From Stakelama sediminis (GTDB lineage Bacteria > Pseudomonadota > Alphaproteobacteria > Sphingomonadales > Sphingomonadaceae): 64,000 nt of DNA. This document shows, in pieces, positions 34,184-42,852 of this stretch (its first letter is position 1; every line of letters begins with the position of its first letter). The position numbers were made by a program, and so were the translations under genes. A model generated the notes under the pieces. That model was not told the origin of the DNA. It saw only the letters and a list, made by a program, of their open reading frames with translations, and did not search any database. The DNA lies in the NCBI RefSeq assembly GCF_014199335.1, contig NZ_JACIJI010000004.1:1-64000 (forward strand), read 5' to 3'.

Positions 34184-34390
34184 AAACCAGAGGTTCCTAT
34201 TTCAAATCATTTTTCCGGCCAGCCGGTTGGTTCCGGCGGTCTTGTGGCCGAACTGCCGCGGCGGCCGAACGCCGGTCACGGCATCCTTTGGACGGAAGCG
34301 ATCGCGAAAACCCTGTAAATATGCGAATAGACGCGACAACGCCGACCGGTCGTTACGGCCGCGTTTCGCGTTCGCTGTTGGCTGGGGCGG

Positions 34391-35032
34391 TTACGCCTTC
34401 GCCGCTATTCGGGCTTCCACGAGCGCAATCGCCCGCTGGACGGCGGCCTCTATACTGAGAAAGCTCGTATCGAGCAAGGCGGCATCTGCGGCCTGCCGCA
34501 TGGGGGCATCGGTGCGTTTCGCATCGCGATCGTCGCGCGCGCGGATGTCGGCCAGCACCCGGTCGAAGGTGACGTCGATTCCGGCCTTGCGCAACTCGCT
34601 ATGGCGGCGCTGGGCGCGGATGCGCGGGGTTGCCTTGACGAACAGCTTGGCGTTCGCGTCCGGCGCGATCACCGTGCCGATATCGCGCCCGTCGAGGATC
34701 GCGCCGCCGGGTTGCTGGGCAAAGCGCTTCTGCCGTTGCAGCAGCGCGGCACGCACCAGCGGATGCGCGGAAACGATGGAAGCCACCTTGCCGACTTCAT
34801 CGGTGCGCAAACCGGGATCGTCGAGCAGGCTGTCGGGAAAATCGCAACAGGCGACCGCGTCGGCCTCTACTGCGGGATCGAGTTCTTCACGCAGCACATT
34901 GGCCGCGACCGCACGATAGAGCAGCCCGGTATCGAGATGCGGCAGGCCATAGTGCCGCGCCAATGCGCGCGCGATCGTGCCCTTGCCCGATGCGGCGGGT
35001 CCGTCGACGGCAATGATCATTGGTTGAGCCAT
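34391..35032 (-). CDS. cmk: Cytidylate kinase
   Basis: This 213-residue enzyme phosphorylates CMP and dCMP with ATP in pyrimidine nucleotide synthesis. The P-loop [15 protein letters not shown] is at residues 10-24, [16 protein letters not shown] is the CMP-binding start, and [20 protein letters not shown] and [15 protein letters not shown] lid residues follow. Normal length. It overlaps aroA by 16 bases, consistent with co-transcription. Confidence 0.97.
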   Translation of the reverse strand: MAQPMIIAVDGPAASGKGTIARALARHYGLPHLDTGLLYRAVAANVLREELDPAVEADAVACCDFPDSLLDDPGLRTDEVGKVASIVSAHPLVRAALLQRQKRFAQQPGGAILDGRDIGTVIAPDANAKLFVKATPRIRAQRRHSELRKAGIDVTFDRVLADIRARDDRDAKRTDAPMRQAADAALLDTSFLSIEAAVQRAIALVEARIAAKA

Positions 35033-36363
35033 GCGCTATGGGCACCAAGTGCCGTGGCGGTGTCAACAAAATCGGGATAGCTGGTGGCGATCGGGCGGGC
35101 ATCGTCGATGGCGATGGCGCTTTTCGCGTTCAGCCCGGCAATCGCCATACTCATTGCGATACGATGATCCAGATGGGTTTCGATCCGGGCGCCACCGGGC
35201 AGCGGCTCGCCGCCGGTACCGGTGATCGCCGCGCCGTCGGGATATTCCTCGATTGCCGCGCCGCACGCCTGAAGTGCGGTAGCCATTGCCGCGATGCGAT
35301 CCGATTCCTTGACGCGCAGTTCCTCCGCCCCGCGCGCGACGGTCCGCCCCTGTGCGAAGGAAGCGGCGACGAACAGTGCGGGATATTCGTCGATCATGCT
35401 GGGCACCAGTTCGGGCGGCACCTCGATTCCCGACAGCGGCGCGTGGCGGACGCGCAGGTCCGCGACCGGCTCGCCTCCGACATCCCGCGCGTCCACTTCC
35501 TCGATGTCCGCGCCCATCATCTTCAGCGCGGTGACGATGCCGCTGCGCGTCGCATTCAGCCCGACATTGCGAATCAGGATGTCCGAACCCGGCACGATCG
35601 AGGCGGCGACCATCCAGAAGGCGGCCGAAGAGGGGTCTCCCGGTACGGTGATCGTCTGCGGCTTCAGTTCCGCTTCGCCGGTGATCGCGATAATTCGCCC
35701 TTCCGGCGTTTCCTCGACGGTCAGGTCGGCACCGAAGCCGCGCAACATCCGTTCGGAATGGTCGCGCGTCGGCACCGGCTCGATCACACGGGTCGCACCG
35801 GGGGTGTTCAGTCCGGCGAGCAGCACCGCCGACTTTACCTGCGCGGATGCGACCGGCAGCGTATAGGTGATCGGTACGGCGGGCGCGATCCCGCGCACCA
35901 TCAGCGGCAGGCGGTTGCCCGGACTGGCGGTGAATTCCGCGCCCATTTGCGACAGCGGGGTGATGACGCGGTCCATCGGCCGTTTCGACAAAGAGGCGTC
36001 GCCGGTGAAGCTGACGGTGATCGCATGGCTCGCCACCAGCCCCATCAGCAGCCGTGTGGAGGTACCCGAATTGCCCATGTCGAGCGCGGTTTGGGGTTGC
36101 AGCAGACCGCCCACGCCGACGCCGTGCACGCGCCAGACAGTGTCGTCGCCCCGTACGATATCGGCACCCATCGCGCGCATCGCGGCGGCGGTGGCCAGCA
36201 CGTCTTCGCCCTCCAGCAGGCCGGTGATTCGGCTTTCGCCCACCGCAAGTCCGGCAAACATCAGCGATCGGTGGCTGATCGATTTGTCGCCGGGAACCGT
36301 GATGGTTCCGGTCAGCGGACTGTGTGCCGAAAGCGACAGCGGGCGGGGCGATTGCATCGTCAT
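35017..36363 (-). CDS. aroA: 3-phosphoshikimate 1-carboxyvinyltransferase (EPSP synthase)
   Basis: This 448-residue enzyme joins PEP and shikimate-3-phosphate in aromatic amino-acid synthesis. It has the signatures [34 protein letters not shown] and [17 protein letters not shown]. The ALxMGNSGTSxR and KSISHR forms resemble class II (CP4-like) enzymes, which are typical of alphaproteobacteria and often less glyphosate-sensitive; that is family knowledge, not tested here. A second ATG lies two codons downstream of the chosen start. It is first in the aroA-cmk-rpsA unit. Confidence 0.97.
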   Translation of the reverse strand: MTMQSPRPLSLSAHSPLTGTITVPGDKSISHRSLMFAGLAVGESRITGLLEGEDVLATAAAMRAMGADIVRGDDTVWRVHGVGVGGLLQPQTALDMGNSGTSTRLLMGLVASHAITVSFTGDASLSKRPMDRVITPLSQMGAEFTASPGNRLPLMVRGIAPAVPITYTLPVASAQVKSAVLLAGLNTPGATRVIEPVPTRDHSERMLRGFGADLTVEETPEGRIIAITGEAELKPQTITVPGDPSSAAFWMVAASIVPGSDILIRNVGLNATRSGIVTALKMMGADIEEVDARDVGGEPVADLRVRHAPLSGIEVPPELVPSMIDEYPALFVAASFAQGRTVARGAEELRVKESDRIAAMATALQACGAAIEEYPDGAAITGTGGEPLPGGARIETHLDHRIAMSMAIAGLNAKSAIAIDDARPIATSYPDFVDTATALGAHSAWLNQ

Positions 36364-36473
36364 AAGCGCGCGGCTTTTGACAGCGCGCTTGCGCTATGGC
36401 AAGGCGCGCGCCACTTTGCGGAACAATCCGCCGAATCCTACATCAATGTTGAAAGGCAATAGAGGCCGTATCT

Positions 36474-36791
36474 ATGGTGAAGCCGGAATGGGGCACGAAG
36501 CGGACCTGCCCGAAATGCGCTACCCGATTCTATGACCTGACGAAGGAAGACCCGGTAACCTGCATCGAATGCGGCTATGCCTGGATTCCCGAACCGGTGC
36601 TGAAATCCAAACAGCCGGTACCGTTCGATCAGGTCAAGACGGATAAGGAAAAGAAAGCCGAGCAGGATCAGGACCTCGAAGATGAGGATCTGGACATCGA
36701 CGAGGATGAAGACACCGTCGATGACGACGATCTGGGTGGTGACGACGATCTGGGCGTCAACACCAAGGAAGAAAAGGACGAGGACAACTGA
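36474..36791 (+). CDS. TIGR02300 family (FYDLN acid) protein
   Basis: This 105-residue protein starts MVKPEWGTKRTCPKCATRFY with the FYDLTKEDPVTCIECG zinc-ribbon (CPKC and CIEC), then turns into a highly acidic Asp/Glu tail from about residue 65. This is the alphaproteobacterial FYDLN-acid family, of unknown function. The gene is divergent from aroA and precedes tRNA-Ala, a conserved neighbourhood. Confidence 0.93.
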   Translation: MVKPEWGTKRTCPKCATRFYDLTKEDPVTCIECGYAWIPEPVLKSKQPVPFDQVKTDKEKKAEQDQDLEDEDLDIDEDEDTVDDDDLGGDDDLGVNTKEEKDEDN

Positions 36792-36867
36792 TTGTCCCGG
36801 CGGGCGCAAACAGCGCTTGCCAAACCGGCGTCGCCTGATTAATGGGCGACGCCTTCCCACCGGAAAC

Positions 36868-36943
36868 GGGGCCGTAGCTCAGCTGGGAGAGCGTCGCAAT
36901 GGCATTGCGAAGGTCAGGGGTTCGATCCCCCTCGGCTCCACCA
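36868..36943 (+). tRNA. tRNA-Ala (GGC)
   Basis: Complete 76-base tRNA: acceptor GGGGCCG/CGGCTCC (one G-T wobble), D-arm GCTCAGCTGGGAGAGC, anticodon stem TCGCA/TGCGA with loop ATGGCAT (anticodon GGC), T-arm AGGGGTTCGATCCCCCT, encoded CCA. Confidence 0.97.
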
Positions 36944-37132
36944 TTTTCTCTTTTTCGATAGTCGATTTGTAGGGCTGCGGCCGTGCAGCGCGCGGGCTTT
37001 GACGATTTTCGAACATCGTCGGCCACGCCGGTATCGCGTGCGCGCTTTTGTATTTTAATTGACGCATAAGTGACACGAACGGCAGGTAGGGGGCACGGTC
37101 AGTCATCTTCCCCCCACAGGAGACCCCCAGCC

Positions 37133-38755
37133 ATGTTCCGTTCGTCGGCGCGCCTTGCCGCATTTGCGCTTACCAGTCTGGCACTTACCGGCGTCGCTTC
37201 GGCCGGACAGCCGCAAAAGCCCCATAAGACCGCAACGCCGATCAAGCATCTGGTGGTCATCTTTCAGGAAAATGCGTCTTTCGACCATTATTTCGGCACC
37301 TATCCGGTGGCTGCGAATCCTTCGGGAGAAGTGGCATTCCATGCTCGCCCCGGTACCCCCGGACTCCCCGGTGCGGACGCCGTCAACACGCTGGCCAGTG
37401 CGCATCTGCTGCATGACAATCCCAACGCGACCAACCCGGAAAACGGGGATAATGCCAGCGGGCCGTTTCGGCTCGACGTGACGCAGGCGGCCACTCAGTC
37501 GCAGAATCACGGCTATACCGCCGAACAGGCTGCGTTTGACGGTTTCAAGATGGACCTGTTTCCCAAATATACCGGACGGGCCAGCCCCGGCGGGGTCGGT
37601 GCGTTCGGCACCAAGGGGCAGGTGATGGGCTATTTCGACGGCAATACAGTCACCGCGCTGTGGAACTATGCGCAGCACTACGCGATGAGCGACAACAGCT
37701 TCGGCACCACCTTCGGCCCCTCGACAATCGGCGCGATCAATCTGGTTTCGGGTCAGACCAACGGTGCGGTGGTGAAACCGGGCACCGACCCGCAGGCGGC
37801 AAAGCATTTCGTGGCCCCCGACGGCAATGGCGGGCTGACGCTGATTTCCGATGCCGATCCGGCGGGCGATGTGTGTTCGACCAGTCCGGTGCAGGTGACG
37901 ATGACCGGCCCCAATATCGGAGATATGATGAACGCGCATCATCTGAGCTGGGGCTGGTTCGAGGGCGGTTTCGACCGCACTTATGTCGCCGCCAACGGCT
38001 CGAAGGGCTGTAAGCGCTTTACCAGGTCCGCCGTCACCGGCGTACCGAGCGCCGACTACATCCCGCATCATGAGCCGTTCCAATATTACGCCTCGACCGC
38101 CAATCCGCAGCATGTCCGCCCGAGTTCGGTGGCGGCGATCGGCACCGCGCATGACGGCGGCGCCAACCACCAATATGACATCCGCGATTTCTTTGCGGTG
38201 CTGAAGACCGGGCGGCTGCCCGCCGTCAGCTTCCTGAAGGCGCGCGCGTTCGAGGACGGACATCCGGGCTATTCCGACCCGGTCGATGAGCAGCATTTCC
38301 TGACCCGCACGATCAACGCGATCCAGCAGTCGCCCCTGTGGAAAGACACGGCGATCATCGTGCTGTGGGACGATTCGGACGGCTGGTACGATCATGCCCA
38401 TGCGGTGATGAATGCATCGCATGTGCCCGGCTATGACGTGCTGGAAGGCGATCATTGCGGCACCGGCACGCCGCTGCCCGGTGTCGACGGCAAGCCCGCG
38501 GGCGGCCGGTGCGGCCATGGCGCACGCCAGCCGTTCCTGCTGATTTCGCCCTATGCGAAGCAGAATTATGTCGATCACACGCTGACCGACCAGACCTCCG
38601 TCCTGCGCTTTATTGAGGATAACTGGATGGGCGGCGCGCGGCTGGGCAAGGGTTCGTATGACGCCCATTCGGGATCGATCGACGGTCTGTTTGCCTGGCA
38701 CGGCGCGAAGGCACCGAAACTGCTGCTCGATCCGAAGACGGGCACGCCGCGATAA
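37133..38755 (+). CDS. Secreted phosphoesterase (phospholipase C / AcpA-like acid phosphatase)
   Basis: This 540-residue protein begins with a signal peptide (MFRSSARLAAFALTSLALTG, cleavage near VASAG). The phosphoesterase family metal site opens with IKHLVVIFQENASFDHYFGT, and DDSDGWYDHAHAVMN and RQPFLLISPYAKQNYVDHTL are downstream hallmarks. The family includes phospholipase C and the Francisella acid phosphatase AcpA; which activity applies is not readable. A good AGGAG precedes the ATG at 37133. It lies three bases upstream of a di-haem peroxidase gene. Confidence 0.88.
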   Translation: MFRSSARLAAFALTSLALTGVASAGQPQKPHKTATPIKHLVVIFQENASFDHYFGTYPVAANPSGEVAFHARPGTPGLPGADAVNTLASAHLLHDNPNATNPENGDNASGPFRLDVTQAATQSQNHGYTAEQAAFDGFKMDLFPKYTGRASPGGVGAFGTKGQVMGYFDGNTVTALWNYAQHYAMSDNSFGTTFGPSTIGAINLVSGQTNGAVVKPGTDPQAAKHFVAPDGNGGLTLISDADPAGDVCSTSPVQVTMTGPNIGDMMNAHHLSWGWFEGGFDRTYVAANGSKGCKRFTRSAVTGVPSADYIPHHEPFQYYASTANPQHVRPSSVAAIGTAHDGGANHQYDIRDFFAVLKTGRLPAVSFLKARAFEDGHPGYSDPVDEQHFLTRTINAIQQSPLWKDTAIIVLWDDSDGWYDHAHAVMNASHVPGYDVLEGDHCGTGTPLPGVDGKPAGGRCGHGARQPFLLISPYAKQNYVDHTLTDQTSVLRFIEDNWMGGARLGKGSYDAHSGSIDGLFAWHGAKAPKLLLDPKTGTPR

Positions 38756-38758
38756 GCC

Positions 38759-40060
38759 ATGATACGCGCCGGTTCCGTGCTGCTGGCGCTCGCGGCGCTG
38801 CTGTTCACGGTGGCGGTTGCCAGCCGGGAGCGGATGGCGGCGGGGCAGGTTCCCGCCGGTCCCCGCCTGAGCGCGATGGCGCAGCTTGGCGCAAAGATGT
38901 TCTTCGACCCCGCACTGTCGGCGTCGGGACAGAAAAGCTGCGCAAGCTGTCATGACCCCGCGCATCATTTCGGTCCGCCCGATGGCCGGTCGGTACAGTC
39001 CGGCGGCCCGCACGGGGAACTGTCGGGTATTCGCGCGGTGCCCTCGCTGGCTTATCTCGACCGCACGCCGCCTTTCACCGTCGGCCCGGAAAGCCTGTAC
39101 GATCAGGATGCGATCGTCGCCGTGCCGGGAACCGTCAATGCCGGAGCGAAAAACCCTCTCGGCCCGTTGAAAGGGCAGGCGGCACGCAAACATGCAGGCC
39201 AGCCCAACGACGTGCCGCAGGGCGGATTGTTCTGGGACGGTCGCGCCGACACCTTTCAGCAACAGGCGTTAGGGCCGCTGATGTCGCCATTCGAGATGGC
39301 GAACAAGGATACGGCATCGCTGGTCGCGAAACTGCGCAAGGCGACCTATGCAGAGGATTTCCGGCGGTTGTTCGGCGCGGACATCTTCGACCACCCGACC
39401 CGCGCGCTGGATGAGGCGGGCTTTGCGCTGTCTCGCTTTCAGATCGAGGATCCGCGATTTCATCCCTATAGCAGCAAATATGACGCCTATCTGCACGGTC
39501 ATGCGACGCTGACGCCCGCCGAACGGCGCGGGCTGGCGCTGTTCAACGATCCGGACAAGGGCAATTGCGCGGCCTGCCACCTCGACAAGCCGACGCCCGA
39601 CGGGCAGCCGCCGGTCTTTACCGATCATGAATATGAGGCGCTGGCAGTGCCGCGCAATCCGGCGATCCCGGCGAACCACGATCCCGATTATTACGATCTG
39701 GGCATTTGCGGCCCTTTGCGCCACGACGCCTATGCGCATCAGAACGCCAATTGCGGGCTGTTCAAGACGCCGACCCTGCGCAACGTCGCGACACGCCGCG
39801 TCTTCTTTCACAACGGCGTCTATCACAGCCTGAAACAGGTGCTGCGCTTCTATGCCGACCGCGACACCAGACCGGGAGAAATCTATCCCCGGCGGGCGGA
39901 CGGCAGCATTGCGTACTACAACGACCTGCCACCGCGCTATCGCCGCAATATCGACCGGATCGACGCTCCGCTGAACCGTAAAAAGGGCGATAAGCCCGCG
40001 CTGACCGACGCGGAGATGGACGATATCATCGCGTTTCTGAAAACGCTGACGGATCGATAG
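38759..40060 (+). CDS. Di-haem cytochrome c peroxidase/MauG family protein
   Basis: This 433-residue periplasmic protein has an N-terminal hydrophobic signal segment and two haem c attachment sites, CASCH at about residue 61 and CAACH at about 273. The region GGLFWDGRADTFQQQALGPL and the C-terminal FKTPTLRNVATRRVFFHNG match the CCP/MauG family, which reduces peroxide or oxidises protein residues. It starts three bases after the phosphoesterase stop, so the two are probably one operon. Confidence 0.92.
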   Translation: MIRAGSVLLALAALLFTVAVASRERMAAGQVPAGPRLSAMAQLGAKMFFDPALSASGQKSCASCHDPAHHFGPPDGRSVQSGGPHGELSGIRAVPSLAYLDRTPPFTVGPESLYDQDAIVAVPGTVNAGAKNPLGPLKGQAARKHAGQPNDVPQGGLFWDGRADTFQQQALGPLMSPFEMANKDTASLVAKLRKATYAEDFRRLFGADIFDHPTRALDEAGFALSRFQIEDPRFHPYSSKYDAYLHGHATLTPAERRGLALFNDPDKGNCAACHLDKPTPDGQPPVFTDHEYEALAVPRNPAIPANHDPDYYDLGICGPLRHDAYAHQNANCGLFKTPTLRNVATRRVFFHNGVYHSLKQVLRFYADRDTRPGEIYPRRADGSIAYYNDLPPRYRRNIDRIDAPLNRKKGDKPALTDAEMDDIIAFLKTLTDR

Positions 40061-40222
40061 AAACGCGCGGTCGCGACGGTGCGACATGGTGTCATACCCG
40101 TTTGTCGCGTCCGATTCTTTATATTGCCGAGCCGTTAACTTTTGGGAAAGCGGCGGACGATAGCGCTGCCCGTTATGCAGCATCAAAACCTATTCCCGGA
40201 CCCCAGCCAATCCGGAACAAAA

Positions 40223-41074
40223 ATGGCGTTTTACCGGGCTACACAGTTTCTATTTCCCCGTCATTACGAGTGGCGAATCCTCGCCATCTGTTTCGGTGCG
40301 GTGCATGTGCCGCTGATCGCCTTTGCCGGGTTGGAAGCAGTGCGCGGGCACTGGGACTGGATCTCGGTGACCGTGCTGCTGATCGCGACGCTGGCCGGAA
40401 CGGCGGCGGGGCTATGGGCCCTGTCGGCGCTGTTGGCGCCGATCGACGGGGCGACGAAAATGCTGCGCTGTATCCAGCGGGGGCAGCCTGTCGCCACCGT
40501 GCCCGCAGGTGGCGATGACGTGATCGGCCGGTTGCTGAGTGGGGTTGCGGTTGCCGCCGATGAAAATGCCGGTCGGATCGACCAGTTGATCGAGGCCGCA
40601 GGGCGCGACATGCTGACCGGCCTGCATAACCGGCGCGGATTCATGGATCAGGTTGCGGGGTTGTTGTCGGACGATGGTGACGCCGTGCTGGCGATGATTG
40701 ATCTGGATCGTTTCAAGCAGGTCAACGACCGGTTCGGGCATGATCGCGGTGATAAGTTGCTGCTCGATTTTTCCCGGCACCTGAGCGGTTCGGTACGGCG
40801 TTCGGATGTCGTGGCGCGCTGGGGCGGGGAAGAATTCGTGGTACTGTTCCCCGATACCGCGCTGGAAACGGCGCGCGATATCATGGACCGCATCCGTGTC
40901 GCGATGGCCGCGCGGCAAGAGGCAGCGATCGACGGCCATGTGGTGACCTTTTCATCGGGGCTGGCCCCGGTGCGCGGCTATGCGCGCCTTGCCGAGGCCC
41001 GACATCGGGCCGACGAAGCGCTGTACCGCGCCAAAAAACAGGGGCGCAACCGGATCAGCGTTGCAGCAGCCTGA
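40223..41074 (+). CDS. Membrane-bound diguanylate cyclase (GGDEF)
   Basis: This protein of about 283 residues synthesises c-di-GMP. Two N-terminal transmembrane helices (about 19-38 and 47-70) are followed by a short HAMP-like linker and a GGDEF domain: DMLTGLHNRRGFM, MIDLDRFKQVNDRFGHDRGD and an active-site ARWGGEEF. The inhibitory I-site RRSD sits five residues before GGEEF, so product feedback is expected. Starts at 40142 (TTG) or 40175 are also possible. Confidence 0.9.
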   Translation: MAFYRATQFLFPRHYEWRILAICFGAVHVPLIAFAGLEAVRGHWDWISVTVLLIATLAGTAAGLWALSALLAPIDGATKMLRCIQRGQPVATVPAGGDDVIGRLLSGVAVAADENAGRIDQLIEAAGRDMLTGLHNRRGFMDQVAGLLSDDGDAVLAMIDLDRFKQVNDRFGHDRGDKLLLDFSRHLSGSVRRSDVVARWGGEEFVVLFPDTALETARDIMDRIRVAMAARQEAAIDGHVVTFSSGLAPVRGYARLAEARHRADEALYRAKKQGRNRISVAAA

Positions 41075-41091
41075 ACCGGCGCGTGGGGGCG

Positions 41092-41472
41092 TTACGTCCG
41101 TTCGATGCGTGCGAACATTGCGATGCCGCCATCTTTCGCGGAAGGGCGGGGTTCGCTTTTCCTCCCCGTCTCGTTCGTTGCCGTATCGGCAAGCGCCACG
41201 ATGAGGTCGTTGATTTCGGCAAGTTGCCGGCGATTGATCCGATAGAATATCTGCTTCGCCTCCCGACGGGTCTGAACCAGGTCCGCCTTGCGCAATATCG
41301 CAAGTTGTTGCGACAAGCCCGGCTGACCGATGCCGGTCGCGCTCTCGATCTCGCCGACCGAACGTTCCCGCAAGGCGATCGTGCGCATCAGTTCCAGCCG
41401 GACACCATGGGCGAGCGCGCGTAGGATTTCGGCATCTGCTTCCAGATCGCGATCTTTCAGAACCTGTTTCAT
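41092..41472 (-). CDS. ArsR-family transcriptional regulator without cysteines
   Basis: This 126-residue winged-helix protein shows the ArsR fold: AEILRALAHGVRLELMRTIA, ERSVGEIESATGIGQPGLSQ for the recognition helix, then QLAILRKADLVQTRREAKQI for the wing. It has no cysteine, so the usual metal-thiolate or disulfide sensing sites are missing. Its start overlaps the upstream peroxiredoxin stop by four bases (ATGA), implying translational coupling. It probably represses its own operon, the signal being unclear. Confidence 0.9.
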   Translation of the reverse strand: MKQVLKDRDLEADAEILRALAHGVRLELMRTIALRERSVGEIESATGIGQPGLSQQLAILRKADLVQTRREAKQIFYRINRRQLAEINDLIVALADTATNETGRKSEPRPSAKDGGIAMFARIERT

Positions 41473-42179
41473 TTGCGGTTCCTGTCCGGGGTTTCGGAAT
41501 AGAACCAGTCGCTGGCGCCCTTCGCGTTCAGGGCAGCGTCGGCGGTATTGCCCGGCGTGGTCAGCAGGGCGCTGCCCGGTGACCAGTTGGCGGGGGCAAG
41601 ACATTTGCCGCTTTCAACGCGTTGCAGCGCCTCCACTACGCGCAGCATCTCTTCCACGGAACGGCCGATGGTCGCCGGATAATCGGTACAGGCGCGCAGA
41701 ATGCCGTTAGGATCGATGAAATAGGTTGTGCGCGCCGTGCCCGCATCGGCTGCGTCGGGAGCGATCATGCCATAGGCGCGCGCGATTTCGAGCGAAGGGT
41801 CTTCGACGACCGGAAAGTCGACGCGGACGCCGAACCGGTCATGGATCAGCCGCAGCCATGCGAGGTGGGAATAGAGGCTGTCCACCGACATTGCCACCAG
41901 CGCGCAATCAAGTGCTGCAAACCGGTCGGCTGCTTGCGCCAGCGCGACAAACTCGCTGGTGCATACCGGTGTGAAATCTGCCGGATGTGCAAACAGGACC
42001 AGCCAGCGCCCGCGATAGTCGCTGAGCGATATCGTGCCCTGCGTACTGCGGGCGGTGAAGCTGGGAACTTCGTCACCGAGGCGAAGCGGGGCTGGGGACG
42101 CAGACGGAATATTCACGGCAACTCCATTCGACGGGGCGGCCTTGCGGCCGTCATCGTATCGATAGTAAAGATTCCACAT
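41469..42179 (-). CDS. Peroxiredoxin (AhpC/TSA, Prx6-like)
   Basis: This 236-residue enzyme reduces hydroperoxides. The peroxidatic site is PADFTPVCTSEFVAL with the Thr-Cys pair, and the Arg partner lies near AGTARTTYFIDPNGI. The C-terminal dimer arm and AFRCTDYP-like ILRACTDYPATIGRSVEEML are those of 1-Cys/Prx6 enzymes; a later Cys in SGKCLAPANW could resolve. The ATG at 42179 is chosen; the frame is open upstream but not protein-like. The gene is first in a two-gene unit with arsR. Confidence 0.93.
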   Translation of the reverse strand: MWNLYYRYDDGRKAAPSNGVAVNIPSASPAPLRLGDEVPSFTARSTQGTISLSDYRGRWLVLFAHPADFTPVCTSEFVALAQAADRFAALDCALVAMSVDSLYSHLAWLRLIHDRFGVRVDFPVVEDPSLEIARAYGMIAPDAADAGTARTTYFIDPNGILRACTDYPATIGRSVEEMLRVVEALQRVESGKCLAPANWSPGSALLTTPGNTADAALNAKGASDWFYSETPDRNRK

Positions 42180-42303
42180 TATATTTAATTGATGAGATAT
42201 GGTTGGCAATGCCAAAGCGCAATTGTCGGTTCGGGCGCTTCGGCGGATGCCCGAATTGTTGTATGTTTCTCTCCGCGTCCAGCGAACAGCAGTGGAATCA
42301 GGC

Positions 42304-42828
42304 ATGACCGAACGAACCGAACTGCGTAGCGTAACCACCAGCGGTGGCGTGCATCTGAGCGTCCGTGCGGTTCGCGATGAGGACCGGGCCTTGCTGGAGG
42401 AGTTTTTCCGGCATGTTTCTCGCGAAGATTTGCGATTTCGCTTCCTTTCCGCGGTTCAGCATGTGGATGCCGAACAGATCGCCGCGATGGTGGAGGTGGA
42501 TCACCGCACAAGCGAAACCCTGCTGGGGTTCGACAGCGAGAAGGGGCGGCTGGTTTCGACCGCGATGCTGGCCTGTGACGACGCACTGGAACGCGGTGAG
42601 ATCGCGATTGTGGTCGATCGCGATTACAAGACGCGCGGTGTCGGCTGGGAGATGCTGCGGCTGATTACGGAAGTCGCACTGGTTCGCGGTGTACAGATGG
42701 TCGAGTCGATCGAAGACAGCGGCAACCATGCGGCGATTGCGATGGAACATGAAATGGGTTTCAAAAGCGAACCTTGTCCGGACGATCCAGGCTTAGTAGT
42801 CGTGCGCCGGACCTTTCGGTCTGCATAG
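42304..42828 (+). CDS. GNAT-family N-acetyltransferase
   Basis: This 174-residue protein has the GNAT layout: VRAVRDEDRALLEEFFRHV at the N-terminus, the central strand EIAIVVDRDYKTRGVGWEML with an acetyl-CoA-binding turn, and NHAAIAMEHEMGFKSE at the C-terminus. The RFRFLSAVQHVDAE region matches acetyltransferase domains of the Pat type. Substrate unknown. The start ATG at 42304 is preferred to the upstream open frame. Intergenic promoter sequence lies between it and the divergent peroxiredoxin. Confidence 0.85.
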   Translation: MTERTELRSVTTSGGVHLSVRAVRDEDRALLEEFFRHVSREDLRFRFLSAVQHVDAEQIAAMVEVDHRTSETLLGFDSEKGRLVSTAMLACDDALERGEIAIVVDRDYKTRGVGWEMLRLITEVALVRGVQMVESIEDSGNHAAIAMEHEMGFKSEPCPDDPGLVVVRRTFRSA

Positions 42829-42852
42829 GTCGAACGACTTTAGGGGATAGCG

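Noticed and set aside
32390..34318. 642-residue open frame on the plus strand
   Set aside because: It is antisense to rpsA, whose six S1 repeats are unmistakable.
37103..39262. 719-residue open frame on the minus strand
   Set aside because: Antisense to the phosphoesterase and peroxidase genes, which carry signal peptides, haem motifs and catalytic sites.
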